From CBDCWO01 sp965223405 (GTDB lineage Bacteria; Bacteroidota; Bacteroidia; Chitinophagales; Saprospiraceae): a stretch of 64,000 bases of DNA. How positions within the stretch are numbered: the first letter of the stretch is position 1; each line of letters opens with the position of its first letter. Location of the stretch: NCBI GenBank assembly GCA_965223405.1, contig CBDCWO010000006.1, forward strand, positions 6,944,001 to 7,008,000, given 5' to 3'. The translations under genes and the position numbers were made by a program. Under the pieces are notes generated by a model, which was not told the DNA's origin, did not search any database, and was given only the letters and a program-made list of their open reading frames with translations. Of this stretch, positions 27,770 to 36,087 are shown in pieces.

Positions 27770-29014
27770 TTATTCTTTTGAATGAGGAAACGGCCTGATT
27801 GAAGGCTCTTCATCTTTGACATTATCAGGAGTTAATACCGGGCTTACTTTTTCTGAAAAATTAATTAAATCTACAAATAGACTTCTCAACAGGACCATTG
27901 CTTCCGGGGTCCGGTTTACAACATAATTGAACAGTTTTACCGGCCGGAAAGGAACATCTCCAATTCCATCTTTATCTAAATCATATCCCCGATACTCACT
28001 CCAATAATTATTATTGAATTTATTATTATGCATTCCTTTATTAATGGCCAGATCAAATGTGTTTGACACAAAATTGTTTTTGGTGATCACATTATCCATA
28101 CAACCACCGGCAATTTTGATGGCCCACCCATTCCTGATAAAATCATTCTGAAAATAGTTGATGCGAGTGGAGCCTTCGACATAAATTGCTTGAGTATTTT
28201 CCTCAAAAACATTTTGGTAAATCTCTCCGTCATAAATTTCTTTGAGCAATAATCCATAGGAAGACTTTCCCCAGTTTTTATAAAAATGGTTTTTCCACAT
28301 GTTGATTTTCTTAGAAAACATTACAGCTACACCTGCTCCATTATGTGAAAAAACATTGTCAAAATAATCATCGTAATTAGAAAACATAAAATGTAGACCA
28401 TAACGGAGATTCTGTGTACTCAGATTTTTGGAAATCTCACTATCATCAACAAATTCCAGATAAATTCCATCACGATGCCTTTCCACTTTATTAGCCACTA
28501 CCTTTATTCTTTTGCAATACCACATATGGATTGCATTCCCGGAAGACATTTCCTCTACGGCTTTGCCTAAGACCTGATTGTTTTCGATAAGTCCATCATT
28601 AGAATGTTCCAGATAGATCCCAAAAAAAGTATTTAGCAAGAAGTTATCCCTAATTATAAAATTTTTTGACTTTTGAATCCGAATTCCTGCCCTATCCTCC
28701 AAGTAACTTACACCTACATTTTGGACAGTCAATCCAGAAAGCGTTACCTGGTCAGCCACCACAGTGATTATTTCGGTATTATTTTCTCCATCTATTACTG
28801 GATTGTCCACTCCTTTCAAATGGATGGACTTGTCCACGACAATGTTTCCTTCTTTATATATTCCATTGAATACCAACACTACATCACCGGAATCTGCTTT
28901 ATTTATCCCTTCTTTGATCGTTGAAATTTCGCAATCAGGACACACTTTCCATTCGGTAGAATGGATTAACGCAGGCAGGCAAAAAAAAACCAAAATAGAA
29001 AATAGCTTCTGCAT
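27770..29014 (-). CDS. nosD: NosD, periplasmic copper-site maturation protein
   Basis: 414 residues. A signal peptide (SILVFFCLPALIHS) is followed by a right-handed beta-helix made of repeated NosD/CASH strands (NFIIRDNFLLNTFFGIYLEHSNDGLIENN, KINMWKNHFYKNWGKSSYGLLLKE, and a closing NNKFNNNYWSEYRGYDLDKDGIGDVP). Known NosD proteins work with the NosFY transporter to build the CuZ centre of NosZ in the periplasm. Direct position next to nosF and nosY supports the call. The C-terminal segment after the helix is short and rich in charged residues. Confidence 0.95.
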   Translation of the reverse strand: MQKLFSILVFFCLPALIHSTEWKVCPDCEISTIKEGINKADSGDVVLVFNGIYKEGNIVVDKSIHLKGVDNPVIDGENNTEIITVVADQVTLSGLTVQNVGVSYLEDRAGIRIQKSKNFIIRDNFLLNTFFGIYLEHSNDGLIENNQVLGKAVEEMSSGNAIHMWYCKRIKVVANKVERHRDGIYLEFVDDSEISKNLSTQNLRYGLHFMFSNYDDYFDNVFSHNGAGVAVMFSKKINMWKNHFYKNWGKSSYGLLLKEIYDGEIYQNVFEENTQAIYVEGSTRINYFQNDFIRNGWAIKIAGGCMDNVITKNNFVSNTFDLAINKGMHNNKFNNNYWSEYRGYDLDKDGIGDVPFRPVKLFNYVVNRTPEAMVLLRSLFVDLINFSEKVSPVLTPDNVKDEEPSIRPFPHSKE

Positions 29015-29063
29015 AATTTTCAGAAAATAAACGATGAAGTTACGATATTAATCGAACCCGGTT

Positions 29064-29489
29064 TTACTGATTATTAATTTTTGATTGCACTTCTTCCCAT
29101 GTATAAATCTCTCCATCCTTTTCCTTCTGCATTTGGAGAGCAGATTCTTTGTCAGGAAATGATGACAAAAAAGCTCCCATTGGGCTGGGAATATTTTTGC
29201 TAATTAGGTAATAACTTTTTTCCGCTTCTAAAAATGCCTTTGGTTCCAGGTAGTTACAAACGGACATGATAGCATGGTTATTTGGGTAATCGTCTATATA
29301 GTTGATCATGCATTCAATAGCATCAAAAGAGTAGACCTTACCTTTCTGAGTTACAATTTGAGCAGCATGTTGTGGATCGACTATGGTCATTTTGCAGTAA
29401 TGACAAATATCTGATCCATATTCAATTGGCTTGGCCTGTGGAGTACAGGATAAAACAAATAAGATCAGAAGTCCTGGCATCAATCTCAT
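29064..29489 (-). CDS. nosL: NosL, copper-binding lipoprotein of nitrous oxide reductase maturation
   Basis: 141 residues. The lipoprotein signal ends at Cys15 (LLILFVLSC). The mature protein has the NosL motif CHYCKM (Cys29, Cys32, Met34), which binds copper(I), followed by the family segment AAQIVTQKGKVYSFDAIECMINYI. It delivers copper to NosZ. It overlaps the start of the upstream membrane protein gene by four bases, which indicates translational coupling, and is 50 bases above nosD. Confidence 0.95.
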   Translation of the reverse strand: MRLMPGLLILFVLSCTPQAKPIEYGSDICHYCKMTIVDPQHAAQIVTQKGKVYSFDAIECMINYIDDYPNNHAIMSVCNYLEPKAFLEAEKSYYLISKNIPSPMGAFLSSFPDKESALQMQKEKDGEIYTWEEVQSKINNQ

Positions 29490-30064
29490 GTATTTATCAT
29501 TTTTTTCTTAATCCACCAGGCACAGAATCCTAATAATATGGACACTCCGGTACATATTCCGGCTACATGCGGTAGTGAAATTGCCGTAAAATTAATAATT
29601 TCTTTACTTCCAAAAAGAGGAGGTTGAAATGATGCATTCGGAATTTTAATCGGTGCATTGGGACTCAAATTGTGTCCGTAATCATATTCCCAGAGATAAA
29701 AATCATAGATCCCTGCTATAGCTAACAGTACAAATATAACTGCCCAGGTCAAATAAAGTCTACTCCTATCTATCCAAGCACAAAGCAGTCCCAGAAGCCC
29801 CATTCCAATTACGATATATTGAAAGTATTTCAGCTCGGGTATCGAGTCAGGTTCGATGTATTTCATCCCAACATAGTGATTTAGAATGTTAATATTCTGC
29901 AGGGTGCCAGGGGTGTCCCCTCCCAGTTTATTTATCCAAATATACATGGTCACACCGTGTGGATACTGAGGAGCGATGAGTGTAATTCTCCACATTGGAA
30001 ATAGAAAAAGAGTACCGAGAAGAATAACGGCAATAATCATTAATATCCTGGGCAAATTTTTCAT
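29486..30064 (-). CDS. Polytopic membrane protein of the nos cluster
   Basis: 192 residues with about four membrane helices (near 8-26, 82-100, 108-127 and 165-185). A periplasmic segment has GVTMYIWINKLGGDTPGTLQN and NILNHYVGMKYIEPDSIPELK, with a later DFYLWEYDYGHNLSPNAPIKI. It lies between nosZ and nosL, and its stop overlaps nosL. Bacteroidota nos clusters commonly carry an uncharacterised membrane gene at this place; I do not recognise a named family. The conserved His/Met/Asp residues of the loop suggest it helps copper or electron transfer, but that is inference only. Confidence 0.75.
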   Translation of the reverse strand: MKNLPRILMIIAVILLGTLFLFPMWRITLIAPQYPHGVTMYIWINKLGGDTPGTLQNINILNHYVGMKYIEPDSIPELKYFQYIVIGMGLLGLLCAWIDRSRLYLTWAVIFVLLAIAGIYDFYLWEYDYGHNLSPNAPIKIPNASFQPPLFGSKEIINFTAISLPHVAGICTGVSILLGFCAWWIKKKMINT

Positions 30065-30079
30065 AAAAGAGGAATTAAA

Positions 30080-30106
30080 ATTGGGTGGAGTAAAACCCCA
30101 CCCAAT
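30080..30106 (-). terminator. Hairpin between nosZ and its accessory genes
   Basis: ATTGGGTGG (30080-30088) and CCACCCAAT (30098-30106) make a 9-bp perfect stem with a 9-base loop. On the minus strand it is followed by TTTTAATTCC, and it lies 27 bases after the nosZ stop, just before the next gene's start at 30064. It probably acts as a partial terminator or mRNA-stabilising hairpin that gives more nosZ than accessory transcript. Confidence 0.6.
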
Positions 30107-30133
30107 GGATAAATTAACTAAATGGTCTAAATC

Positions 30134-32122
30134 TTATTGAAATTCATCTTCACCTAACCTCCAGGAAAGTGCAATGGATGAGTTTCTTGGAGAGACTCTA
30201 ATATATCCTTGCATCTCTTGGTGTAATGCCGAACAAAAATCAGTGCAATAAAACGGATAAACACCTACAGATTTTGGTTCCCAAAGTAGGGTTTCGGTCT
30301 GTCCTGGCATAATTAGCAACTCGGAATTATTAGCACCGAGAACAGAGAATCCGTGAGGAACATCCCAATCTTGCTCTAGGTTGGTTACATGAAACAAGAC
30401 TTTGTCGCCCACTTTGATTCCTTCAATATTATCTGGTGCAAAGTGGCTCCTGATGGTAGTCATATAGACATGAACCGTATTTCCAGATCGTTCAACTCTG
30501 GCATCCTTTTCACCCAGTGCTCGGAAGGGGTGTTCATTCTCCTCGATCGGATAAAACTTTTTAATTCTGGGAATGATTCTATCCGCAGAAATTCCTTGAG
30601 CATAGTGCGGTTCCCCCATAGTAGGGAAATCCAGTAGAAGCTTGATTTTATCTCCGGAAATATCATATAGTTGAGCGGAGTGGCAAAGTTCTGGTCCGGT
30701 TGGTAAATACCGGTCTTTGGTAATCTTATTTAATCCGACCATATATTTGCCTTGAGGTACTTTAGAGTCTCCTCCAGGTATCATCAAGTGTCCAACGGAA
30801 TAAAAACAGGGTACACGATCAAGAACTTCCCAGGTTCCTACTTTCCATTTTACAATTTCGGAAGAGATAAAGAAGGTGGTATAGGCATTTCCATTATTGT
30901 CAAACTCCGTGTGTAAAGGTCCCAAGCCAGGTTCGGCAACAACTCCACCCACCACTTCTTCAAATTGTAAAACCGGGACTCCTGCTATAGTTTTTTCGAA
31001 AGCTTCTCTTTCAATGGCATCCAACATTTTAGTAAATGAATGAACGGTCAAATCAGCCGATAATTTCCCATTACCTACGATGTATTCACCGGTTGGATCC
31101 ACGTCCACACCATGAGGCGATTTGGGCGTGGGTAGAAAGTATACCAGACCAGGACATTCTTCCGGCAATAAGACTTTCACTTTGTCCTTCATAGTAGAAG
31201 TGGCCATGTGCGTTTTTTCATCATATACATTATGAGCATATTGGGTGGACATTTCTTGAAATTTACCCTGCTGAATGTATTCTTCAGCCTTTTTCCAGTT
31301 AACAGCTGCAATGAAATCTTTGTCATTTTGCGAAGCAGTCACTTCGAGAAGTGTGCTTTTCTCTTCTGTATTGTATGAGGTGAAAAACGTCCATCCATGA
31401 GATTTACCTTTTCCAGAATGCGCTAAATCGTAATCAAATGCGGGTAGTAATACCTGAAAGGCAATTTCCATTTCTCCTTCTCCACCTACTGATATAAAGG
31501 TAAGCACTCCTTTAAAGTTCTCAGCATAGGAGTCAATTGCTACATCTTGCTGCGGATAGGGAACTCCAAATCGCGTTCCGGCCACTACATATTCCGTGTT
31601 TTCAGTGGTAAATGGAGAAGAGTGGTTCCCCCCACTATTAGGAATTTCAATAATCTCAACGGTTTCAAAAACGGAGAGATCAATTCTCGCAACCCGCGGA
31701 GTGTTGTTCCCATTAATAAATATCCAGCGACCATCCGTTTCACCGTTGGTTTGCGAAAGCTCAGGGTGGTGAGAGTCATCCCATGGCACAAATCCATGTG
31801 AAGTATTCAACATGGGTTTGGTTTCTTCGTTAAAACCATAACCCTTTTCAGCATCTACTGAAAATACTGGAATCACTTTAAATAACCGCCCTGATGGCAG
31901 ACCGTGAACAGAAATCTGTCCACTAAAGCCCCCTGACATAAAAGCATAAAATTCATCATATTCACCAGGTGGCACATAAACCTGGGAAGCAATATCTCCG
32001 GAAAGTAGCCCGTTTCCGGAACTTGAGGAGCTACCAGGACTACCACAACTGGTTACTAAAAATGATAAAAATGCTAGGGCCAGAAAGGCAGACATAATTT
32101 TTAAGCCCAGATTTGTTTTCAT
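30134..32122 (-). CDS. nosZ: Nitrous oxide reductase NosZ, clade II (Sec-dependent)
   Basis: 662 residues. The signal is a Sec lipoprotein type (LSFLVTSC), not the twin-arginine type of clade I enzymes. The seven-bladed propeller that binds CuZ follows, with DDSHHPELSQTNG and KSPHGVDVDPTGEY among the His-bearing strands, and then a C-terminal cupredoxin domain with the CuA site: His590, Cys626, Cys630, His634 and Met637 (YCTDFCSALHQEM). It reduces N2O to N2 in the periplasm, the last step of denitrification. All metal ligands that I can see are present, so the enzyme should be active. It heads a cluster with nosL, nosD, nosF and nosY, without nosR. Confidence 0.97.
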   Translation of the reverse strand: MKTNLGLKIMSAFLALAFLSFLVTSCGSPGSSSSSGNGLLSGDIASQVYVPPGEYDEFYAFMSGGFSGQISVHGLPSGRLFKVIPVFSVDAEKGYGFNEETKPMLNTSHGFVPWDDSHHPELSQTNGETDGRWIFINGNNTPRVARIDLSVFETVEIIEIPNSGGNHSSPFTTENTEYVVAGTRFGVPYPQQDVAIDSYAENFKGVLTFISVGGEGEMEIAFQVLLPAFDYDLAHSGKGKSHGWTFFTSYNTEEKSTLLEVTASQNDKDFIAAVNWKKAEEYIQQGKFQEMSTQYAHNVYDEKTHMATSTMKDKVKVLLPEECPGLVYFLPTPKSPHGVDVDPTGEYIVGNGKLSADLTVHSFTKMLDAIEREAFEKTIAGVPVLQFEEVVGGVVAEPGLGPLHTEFDNNGNAYTTFFISSEIVKWKVGTWEVLDRVPCFYSVGHLMIPGGDSKVPQGKYMVGLNKITKDRYLPTGPELCHSAQLYDISGDKIKLLLDFPTMGEPHYAQGISADRIIPRIKKFYPIEENEHPFRALGEKDARVERSGNTVHVYMTTIRSHFAPDNIEGIKVGDKVLFHVTNLEQDWDVPHGFSVLGANNSELLIMPGQTETLLWEPKSVGVYPFYCTDFCSALHQEMQGYIRVSPRNSSIALSWRLGEDEFQ

Positions 32123-32229
32123 ATCCTATTTTAATTTTTACTTGATAAAATGATTAACTTAACTTCCAAATATTAAAAGATGTTTTTATCTTATTTTAGC
32201 AAAGGAAGGAGTTCGGAGAACCTTGGCTT

Positions 32230-32243
32230 ATGATCTAAATCAT
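32230..32243 (-). promoter_or_regulatory. FNR/CRP-like box 1 upstream of nosZ
   Basis: ATGAT-CTAA-ATCAT is a perfect inverted repeat with 8 of 10 matches to the TTGAT-N4-ATCAA consensus of FNR/CRP-family regulators. It is centred at 32236.5, about 114 bases upstream of the nosZ start, and 22 bp from the second box. Confidence 0.45.
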
Positions 32244-32251
32244 CCGGCCAT

Positions 32252-32265
32252 GTGATTTAAATCAA
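32252..32265 (-). promoter_or_regulatory. FNR/CRP-like box 2 upstream of nosZ
   Basis: GTGAT-TTAA-ATCAA has 9 of 10 matches to the TTGAT-N4-ATCAA consensus bound by FNR/DNR-type oxygen or nitric oxide regulators. It is centred at 32258.5, exactly 22 bp (two helical turns) from the first box. Confidence 0.55.
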
Positions 32266-32384
32266 CTCGTTTATACTTGGCTGATTATCTGCATATTACG
32301 ACAGCTACTCCAAGTTATTTCTGACTTGGTTCACTTATAAATTATAGGTATAGAAAAATATAATACATTAATTTACAGGACATG

Positions 32385-32416
32385 TTTGTCTTTTAATTAT
32401 AGAACAAATATATTTG
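32385..32416 (+). promoter_or_regulatory. Bacteroidota promoter of the rrf2 gene
   Basis: TTTG at 32385-32388, a 20-base spacer, and TATATTTG at 32409-32416 match both promoter elements of the phylum. Transcription should start near 32424, leaving a leader of about 23 bases before the ATG at 32447. Confidence 0.75.
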
Positions 32417-32446
32417 CGCCAGTTAACAATATTCTGAAGGCAAAAA

Positions 32447-32869
32447 ATGCTGTCGAAAGCAAGTAAATACGCAGTGAGGGCAACTTTATATTTGGCTATC
32501 CACTCCAATGGAGGTCACAAGATAGGAGTAGATGAAATAGCGGAATCATTAAAGGTGCCAAAACACTTTTTAGCAAAAGTACTACAGCATCTGAGTAAAC
32601 AGAAAATTATATCCTCGGTTAAAGGACCTGGGGGTGGTTTTTATCTAAGTCCTCTAAATCGAAATATCTCGATTTTGGAAGTTATTAACGCTTTTGATCC
32701 GCAAATATTTACGGAGTGTGTGTTGGGACTTCCGTCATGCTCACATGATAAACCGTGCCCTTTACATATTCAGGCTTTTGCGTTTCGTGATGGTCTGAAA
32801 TATCAATTTGAAAATCAAAATTTAAGTGAGTTGGCAGAGCGGATTGCCAAAGATGGAAATCTGATTTAA
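32447..32869 (+). CDS. Rrf2-family iron-sulfur transcription regulator
   Basis: 140 residues. The winged-helix DNA-binding part (MLSKASKYAVRATLYLA, LKVPKHFLAKVLQHLSKQKII, VKGPGGGFYLS) is typical. Three cysteines, Cys91, Cys98 and Cys104 (ECVLGLPSCSHDKPCPLH), are placed as in NsrR and IscR and probably hold a [Fe-S] cluster that senses nitric oxide or redox state. It is divergent from nosZ and followed 36 bases later by a cytochrome c gene, so it likely regulates N2O/NO respiration here. NsrR-like and IscR-like roles cannot be told apart from sequence alone. Confidence 0.92.
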   Translation: MLSKASKYAVRATLYLAIHSNGGHKIGVDEIAESLKVPKHFLAKVLQHLSKQKIISSVKGPGGGFYLSPLNRNISILEVINAFDPQIFTECVLGLPSCSHDKPCPLHIQAFAFRDGLKYQFENQNLSELAERIAKDGNLI

Positions 32870-32905
32870 TATTAAAATACTAAAACATTTAAAATTAAAG
32901 ATCAT

Positions 32906-33379
32906 ATGAAAAATTTGTTAGTCCTTTTTGTTTTGGGCCTATTTATTGTAGCCTGTGGTGGTAATACGGATCAATCGGATAATAGCGCTGCTACCGATCA
33001 ACCTGTAGAAGAGGCCGCACCGGTAGATGACGGAAAAGGGATTGGAGAAATCAAATCAGTAACATTAAATAATCCTTTGGACCCTGACATGGTAAAAAGA
33101 GGAAAAGCTATTTACGAAATGAAATGTGCTGCATGTCATAAACTTACCGCAATGCGTGTGGTCGGTCCAGGTTGGCTAGGCCTCACAGAGAAAAGAAAAC
33201 CAGAATGGATAATGAATATGACAACCAATGTCGATGTGATGTTAGAAAAAGATCCTGAAGCAAGAGAGCTTTTGAAACAATGTCTGGTGCGTATGCCTAA
33301 TCAAAATGTATCGATAGGAGATGCCAGGGATATTTTGGAGTTCATGTTTGCCATTGATGGACAGGAAGTTGGATCATAA
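32906..33379 (+). CDS. Lipoprotein cytochrome c, likely nos electron donor
   Basis: 157 residues. The lipoprotein signal ends at Cys17 (LGLFIVAC), a flexible acidic linker spans residues 20-50, and a class I cytochrome c domain follows with CAACH (Cys74, Cys77, His78) and a probable axial Met130 in CLVRMPNQN. A single haem is expected. Anchoring in a membrane with a mobile linker suits electron transfer in the periplasm. Its place beside nosZ and after rrf2 suggests it carries electrons to NosZ, in line with clade II systems that lack NosR; this is inference. Confidence 0.88.
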   Translation: MKNLLVLFVLGLFIVACGGNTDQSDNSAATDQPVEEAAPVDDGKGIGEIKSVTLNNPLDPDMVKRGKAIYEMKCAACHKLTAMRVVGPGWLGLTEKRKPEWIMNMTTNVDVMLEKDPEARELLKQCLVRMPNQNVSIGDARDILEFMFAIDGQEVGS

Positions 33380-33493
33380 ACGTCTATAAATTCTCAACTA
33401 CAAATTAGCTTGTAGCTCTGCTTCTGTTGATTAATTTAATACGAGTACGGATATGGTGACCAATCACTTGGTCGAAAATAGATTTCAATTGCG

Positions 33494-34696
33494 ATGAGGA
33501 AATGGTTTTACATTACTTTGTTTAATTTTTTTGTCGCTGCAGTACTAGGATCAATTTTGCGATTGGCCTTTGTGGTTGAACTGTCATGGGTAGAGTATCG
33601 GAACTTTTTGCATGCTCATTCCCATTTGGCTTTATTGGGTTGGGCATCCCTGGCCTTAATCATTTTTCTAGCCGTGCACTGCCAAAGTTCAGAATCCAGT
33701 TTGACTCGCAGGATACTTCTAATCATGGAAGCCAGTGCATTTGGATTTACCGTTGGTTTTATTGCTAAAGGATATTGGTTTCCTTCCATATTCTTTCAGG
33801 TCGTATTTATTTTGGCTGCATATATCCTGCTTTTCAAGTTTTTGCGAATAATGTGGAATGATACGAGTTTGCGTGCTCTTTTTATTAAAACCGGCATTCT
33901 CTTCTTTTTTGTTTCAACGATCGCTCTTTGGGTGATGCCTGTGATGATGTCTCCAACCTTCATTGGTGGAAAGCTGTTTTACGCTAATATTCAATTTTTT
34001 CTCCATTTCCAGCTTAACGGTTGGCTCATATTTACCGGATTGGGATTGCTATTGCATGAAGTGAATAAATACCAAGCTCCCATCAAATTCAATTATCTCA
34101 AAAAGGGCTATATCCTATTGGTCGTTGCTACAATTCTAACCTTCGCTCTAGCAATAACTTGGTCAAATCCAGAGATTTATATCTTTTTAATCAATAGTCT
34201 GGGAGTATTGATTCAAATGATTGCTGCCATATATTTATGCTTAGGGTCCATTAACTTGTTTAAACAGTTCTGGTTGAAGAATCAGGGTATAATCAATCAT
34301 TTATTAGTGATCTCATTATTTTGCATAATTCTCAAATTGATCGTGCAAAGTGCACTAATCATACCCCACCTCGGAGAGATCGGGTATACGGTACGGAGCT
34401 ATGTTATTGCGTTTTTACATTTAATATTACTGGGTTTTGTGAGTCACCTTTTACTGTTTCTGGCAAGTCGGCATAATTATATTCCTAAACATCCTTTCAC
34501 CACTATAGGTATGCTGGGTATCTCCGGAGGATTTTTGATATCAGAGCTTTTACTTGGAATTCAAGGCACCATGCTATGGCAAGGATTGGGATTTATCCCC
34601 TATTATTATGAAGTATTGTTTGCAATCATGTTATTGATTCCAGCTGGAATTTTGGTTTTACTATTAAAATCTTTTTCATCATCTTCCACCCTTTAG
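33494..34696 (+). CDS. Polytopic membrane protein with His motif, cbb3/NO-reductase-like
   Basis: 400 residues with about twelve predicted membrane helices. The segment NFLHAHSHLALLGWASLALI places two or three His residues in a helix, and a later NIQFFLHFQLNGWLIFTGLGLLLHEVN adds more, which recalls the haem-binding helices of CcoN/NorB-type oxidases. The full six-His set of a haem-copper oxidase is not evident. Such short proteins occur near denitrification and cbb3 genes in Bacteroidota, usually without a name. It may bind haem or be a quinol/haem shuttle partner for the neighbouring cytochromes; I cannot be more exact. It is 114 bases after the cytochrome c gene. Confidence 0.65.
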   Translation: MRKWFYITLFNFFVAAVLGSILRLAFVVELSWVEYRNFLHAHSHLALLGWASLALIIFLAVHCQSSESSLTRRILLIMEASAFGFTVGFIAKGYWFPSIFFQVVFILAAYILLFKFLRIMWNDTSLRALFIKTGILFFFVSTIALWVMPVMMSPTFIGGKLFYANIQFFLHFQLNGWLIFTGLGLLLHEVNKYQAPIKFNYLKKGYILLVVATILTFALAITWSNPEIYIFLINSLGVLIQMIAAIYLCLGSINLFKQFWLKNQGIINHLLVISLFCIILKLIVQSALIIPHLGEIGYTVRSYVIAFLHLILLGFVSHLLLFLASRHNYIPKHPFTTIGMLGISGGFLISELLLGIQGTMLWQGLGFIPYYYEVLFAIMLLIPAGILVLLLKSFSSSSTL

Positions 34697-35130
34697 ATCC
34701 TTGATAAGCAACCAATTCAACCTTAGCTTTGTGATTAAGCCGGTCAAGCCCCTACTCCATCCGTTTCCTGCATTTGCTAATATCACTGGACCTACATTCA
34801 TTGGTAATGTGTAATTCATTCGAAACACTCTGCCAAAGCCCGAAATGCTCTATAGACCCATCCGCTAGCAATATTCATATCTTTCTTTTAGAGCTAACTC
34901 ACTTGCATCGCCAAGCACATCGCAGCCACAGTTAAACTCGGAAAATCTTATTCTCATCCAAAAAAAACCATTTAAAGATTTTTACATTTTCCAGAATAGA
35001 CTCGATAATTTTTAAAAATTTCCTTATTTTTTGCTGAGAATCCATGAGGTTCGACTACTCACCTAATATTGAAGTGATTTAAAATACTTGATACTTACCA
35101 CGAAAGAAACACTAAAAAACCAATAACAAA
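34697..35130. other. Intergenic region, nothing recognised
   Basis: 434 bases. No open frame longer than 40 codons with plausible codon use was found. It holds an AT-rich stretch with an A7 run near 34961 and TTATTTTTTG near 35024. The promoter of the di-haem cytochrome gene is presumably in its last 120 bases, but no exact TAnnTTTG is present. Confidence 0.4.
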
Positions 35131-36087
35131 ATGAAAAAACCTATTAAGATTATCTTGTATGCTTTAGCAAGCATCCTCGTGCTACTCGTTTTGGCTTTAC
35201 TATTTATTCAAATACGGGGAATACCCAACTATGGGGTGCATATGACCGATAAGATAAGGAATCTAAAAGTAGAGATTACCCCTGAAAGGCTTATCAGGGG
35301 TAAGGAAATTGCCAGCATTCGCTGTTCAAACTGTCATCGGGGTAGTGATGGCAAACTCAGTGGTGGGCAAATGAAGGATGTACCCGCAGAGTTTGGAGTT
35401 GTCTATGCAAAAAACATTACACAACATCCAACCAAAGGGATTGGTAATTGGTCTGATGGCGAATTATATTACTTATTACGCACCTCTATCAATCGAGATG
35501 GTGATTATGTTCCTCCCTACATGCCGGCATTACCAAAAGCGGCTGATGAAGATTTATACAGTATCATTGCGTGGTTAAGGAGTGACGCTCCTGCAGTACA
35601 ACCTAGTGAAAAAGTTCAACCCCTTAACAAACCTACTTTTTTAGTCAAATTTTTATCCAATGTAGCGTTTAAACCATTCCCATTGCCAGACAAAGAAATC
35701 CAAATTCCCGACAAAAGCCAAATCAAGGAATATGGAGCTTATGTGGCCAATGTCATTGCCGACTGCTATAGCTGTCATTCAGCTGATTTTAAAACAAATA
35801 ATACTTTGGAACCGGAGAAAAGTACCGGATTTTATGGAGGAGGGAATCCGCTATTGGATTTGGATGGAAATGTTACTCCCTCGCCAAATATCACTTTTCA
35901 TCCGGAATCCGGAATTGGTAAGAGATATAGTAAGGAACAGTTTATCGAAGTAGTGAAATATGGGAAAAAACCGGATGGTACTATGGTGATGTATCCGATG
36001 ATTCCATTTTCAGCTATGTCTGATGAAGACGTAGGAATAATTTATGAATATTTAAGAACAGTACCCAAATTAGGTAACTCAGAATAA
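35131..36087 (+). CDS. Di-haem cytochrome c, membrane-anchored
   Basis: 318 residues. One uncleaved N-terminal helix (IILYALASILVLLVLALLF) anchors the protein, and two haem-binding motifs follow, CSNCH (Cys65, Cys68, His69) and CYSCH (Cys212, Cys215, His216). The two similar halves each carry the typical FGVVYAKNIT / NVTPSPNIT strand that follows the motif. This is the layout of c-type cytochromes that pair with alcohol or sugar dehydrogenases and of thiosulfate- or nos-linked electron carriers. Which partner it serves is uncertain. It lies in the same strand order as the nos-side cytochrome and membrane protein but after a 434-base gap, so it is likely a separate unit. Confidence 0.85.
   Translation: MKKPIKIILYALASILVLLVLALLFIQIRGIPNYGVHMTDKIRNLKVEITPERLIRGKEIASIRCSNCHRGSDGKLSGGQMKDVPAEFGVVYAKNITQHPTKGIGNWSDGELYYLLRTSINRDGDYVPPYMPALPKAADEDLYSIIAWLRSDAPAVQPSEKVQPLNKPTFLVKFLSNVAFKPFPLPDKEIQIPDKSQIKEYGAYVANVIADCYSCHSADFKTNNTLEPEKSTGFYGGGNPLLDLDGNVTPSPNITFHPESGIGKRYSKEQFIEVVKYGKKPDGTMVMYPMIPFSAMSDEDVGIIYEYLRTVPKLGNSE

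Larger units (their letters stand above)
32123..32446. other. Divergent control region between nosZ and the Rrf2 regulator gene
   Basis: 324 bases separating nosZ (minus) and rrf2 (plus). It contains two FNR/CRP-like inverted repeats near 32230-32265 and a promoter for rrf2 at 32385-32416. A 7-of-8 match to the -7 element for nosZ, AATATTTG on the minus strand, is at 32167-32174. The CAAATATATTTG at 32405-32416 is a perfect 12-base palindrome. This is the key regulatory space of the N2O-reduction island. Confidence 0.55.

Noticed and set aside
32405..32416. CAAATATATTTG palindrome as a second, nosZ-directed promoter
   Set aside because: A minus-strand start there would place the FNR-like boxes inside the transcript, and no -33 element fits; it is better read as the rrf2 -7 element.
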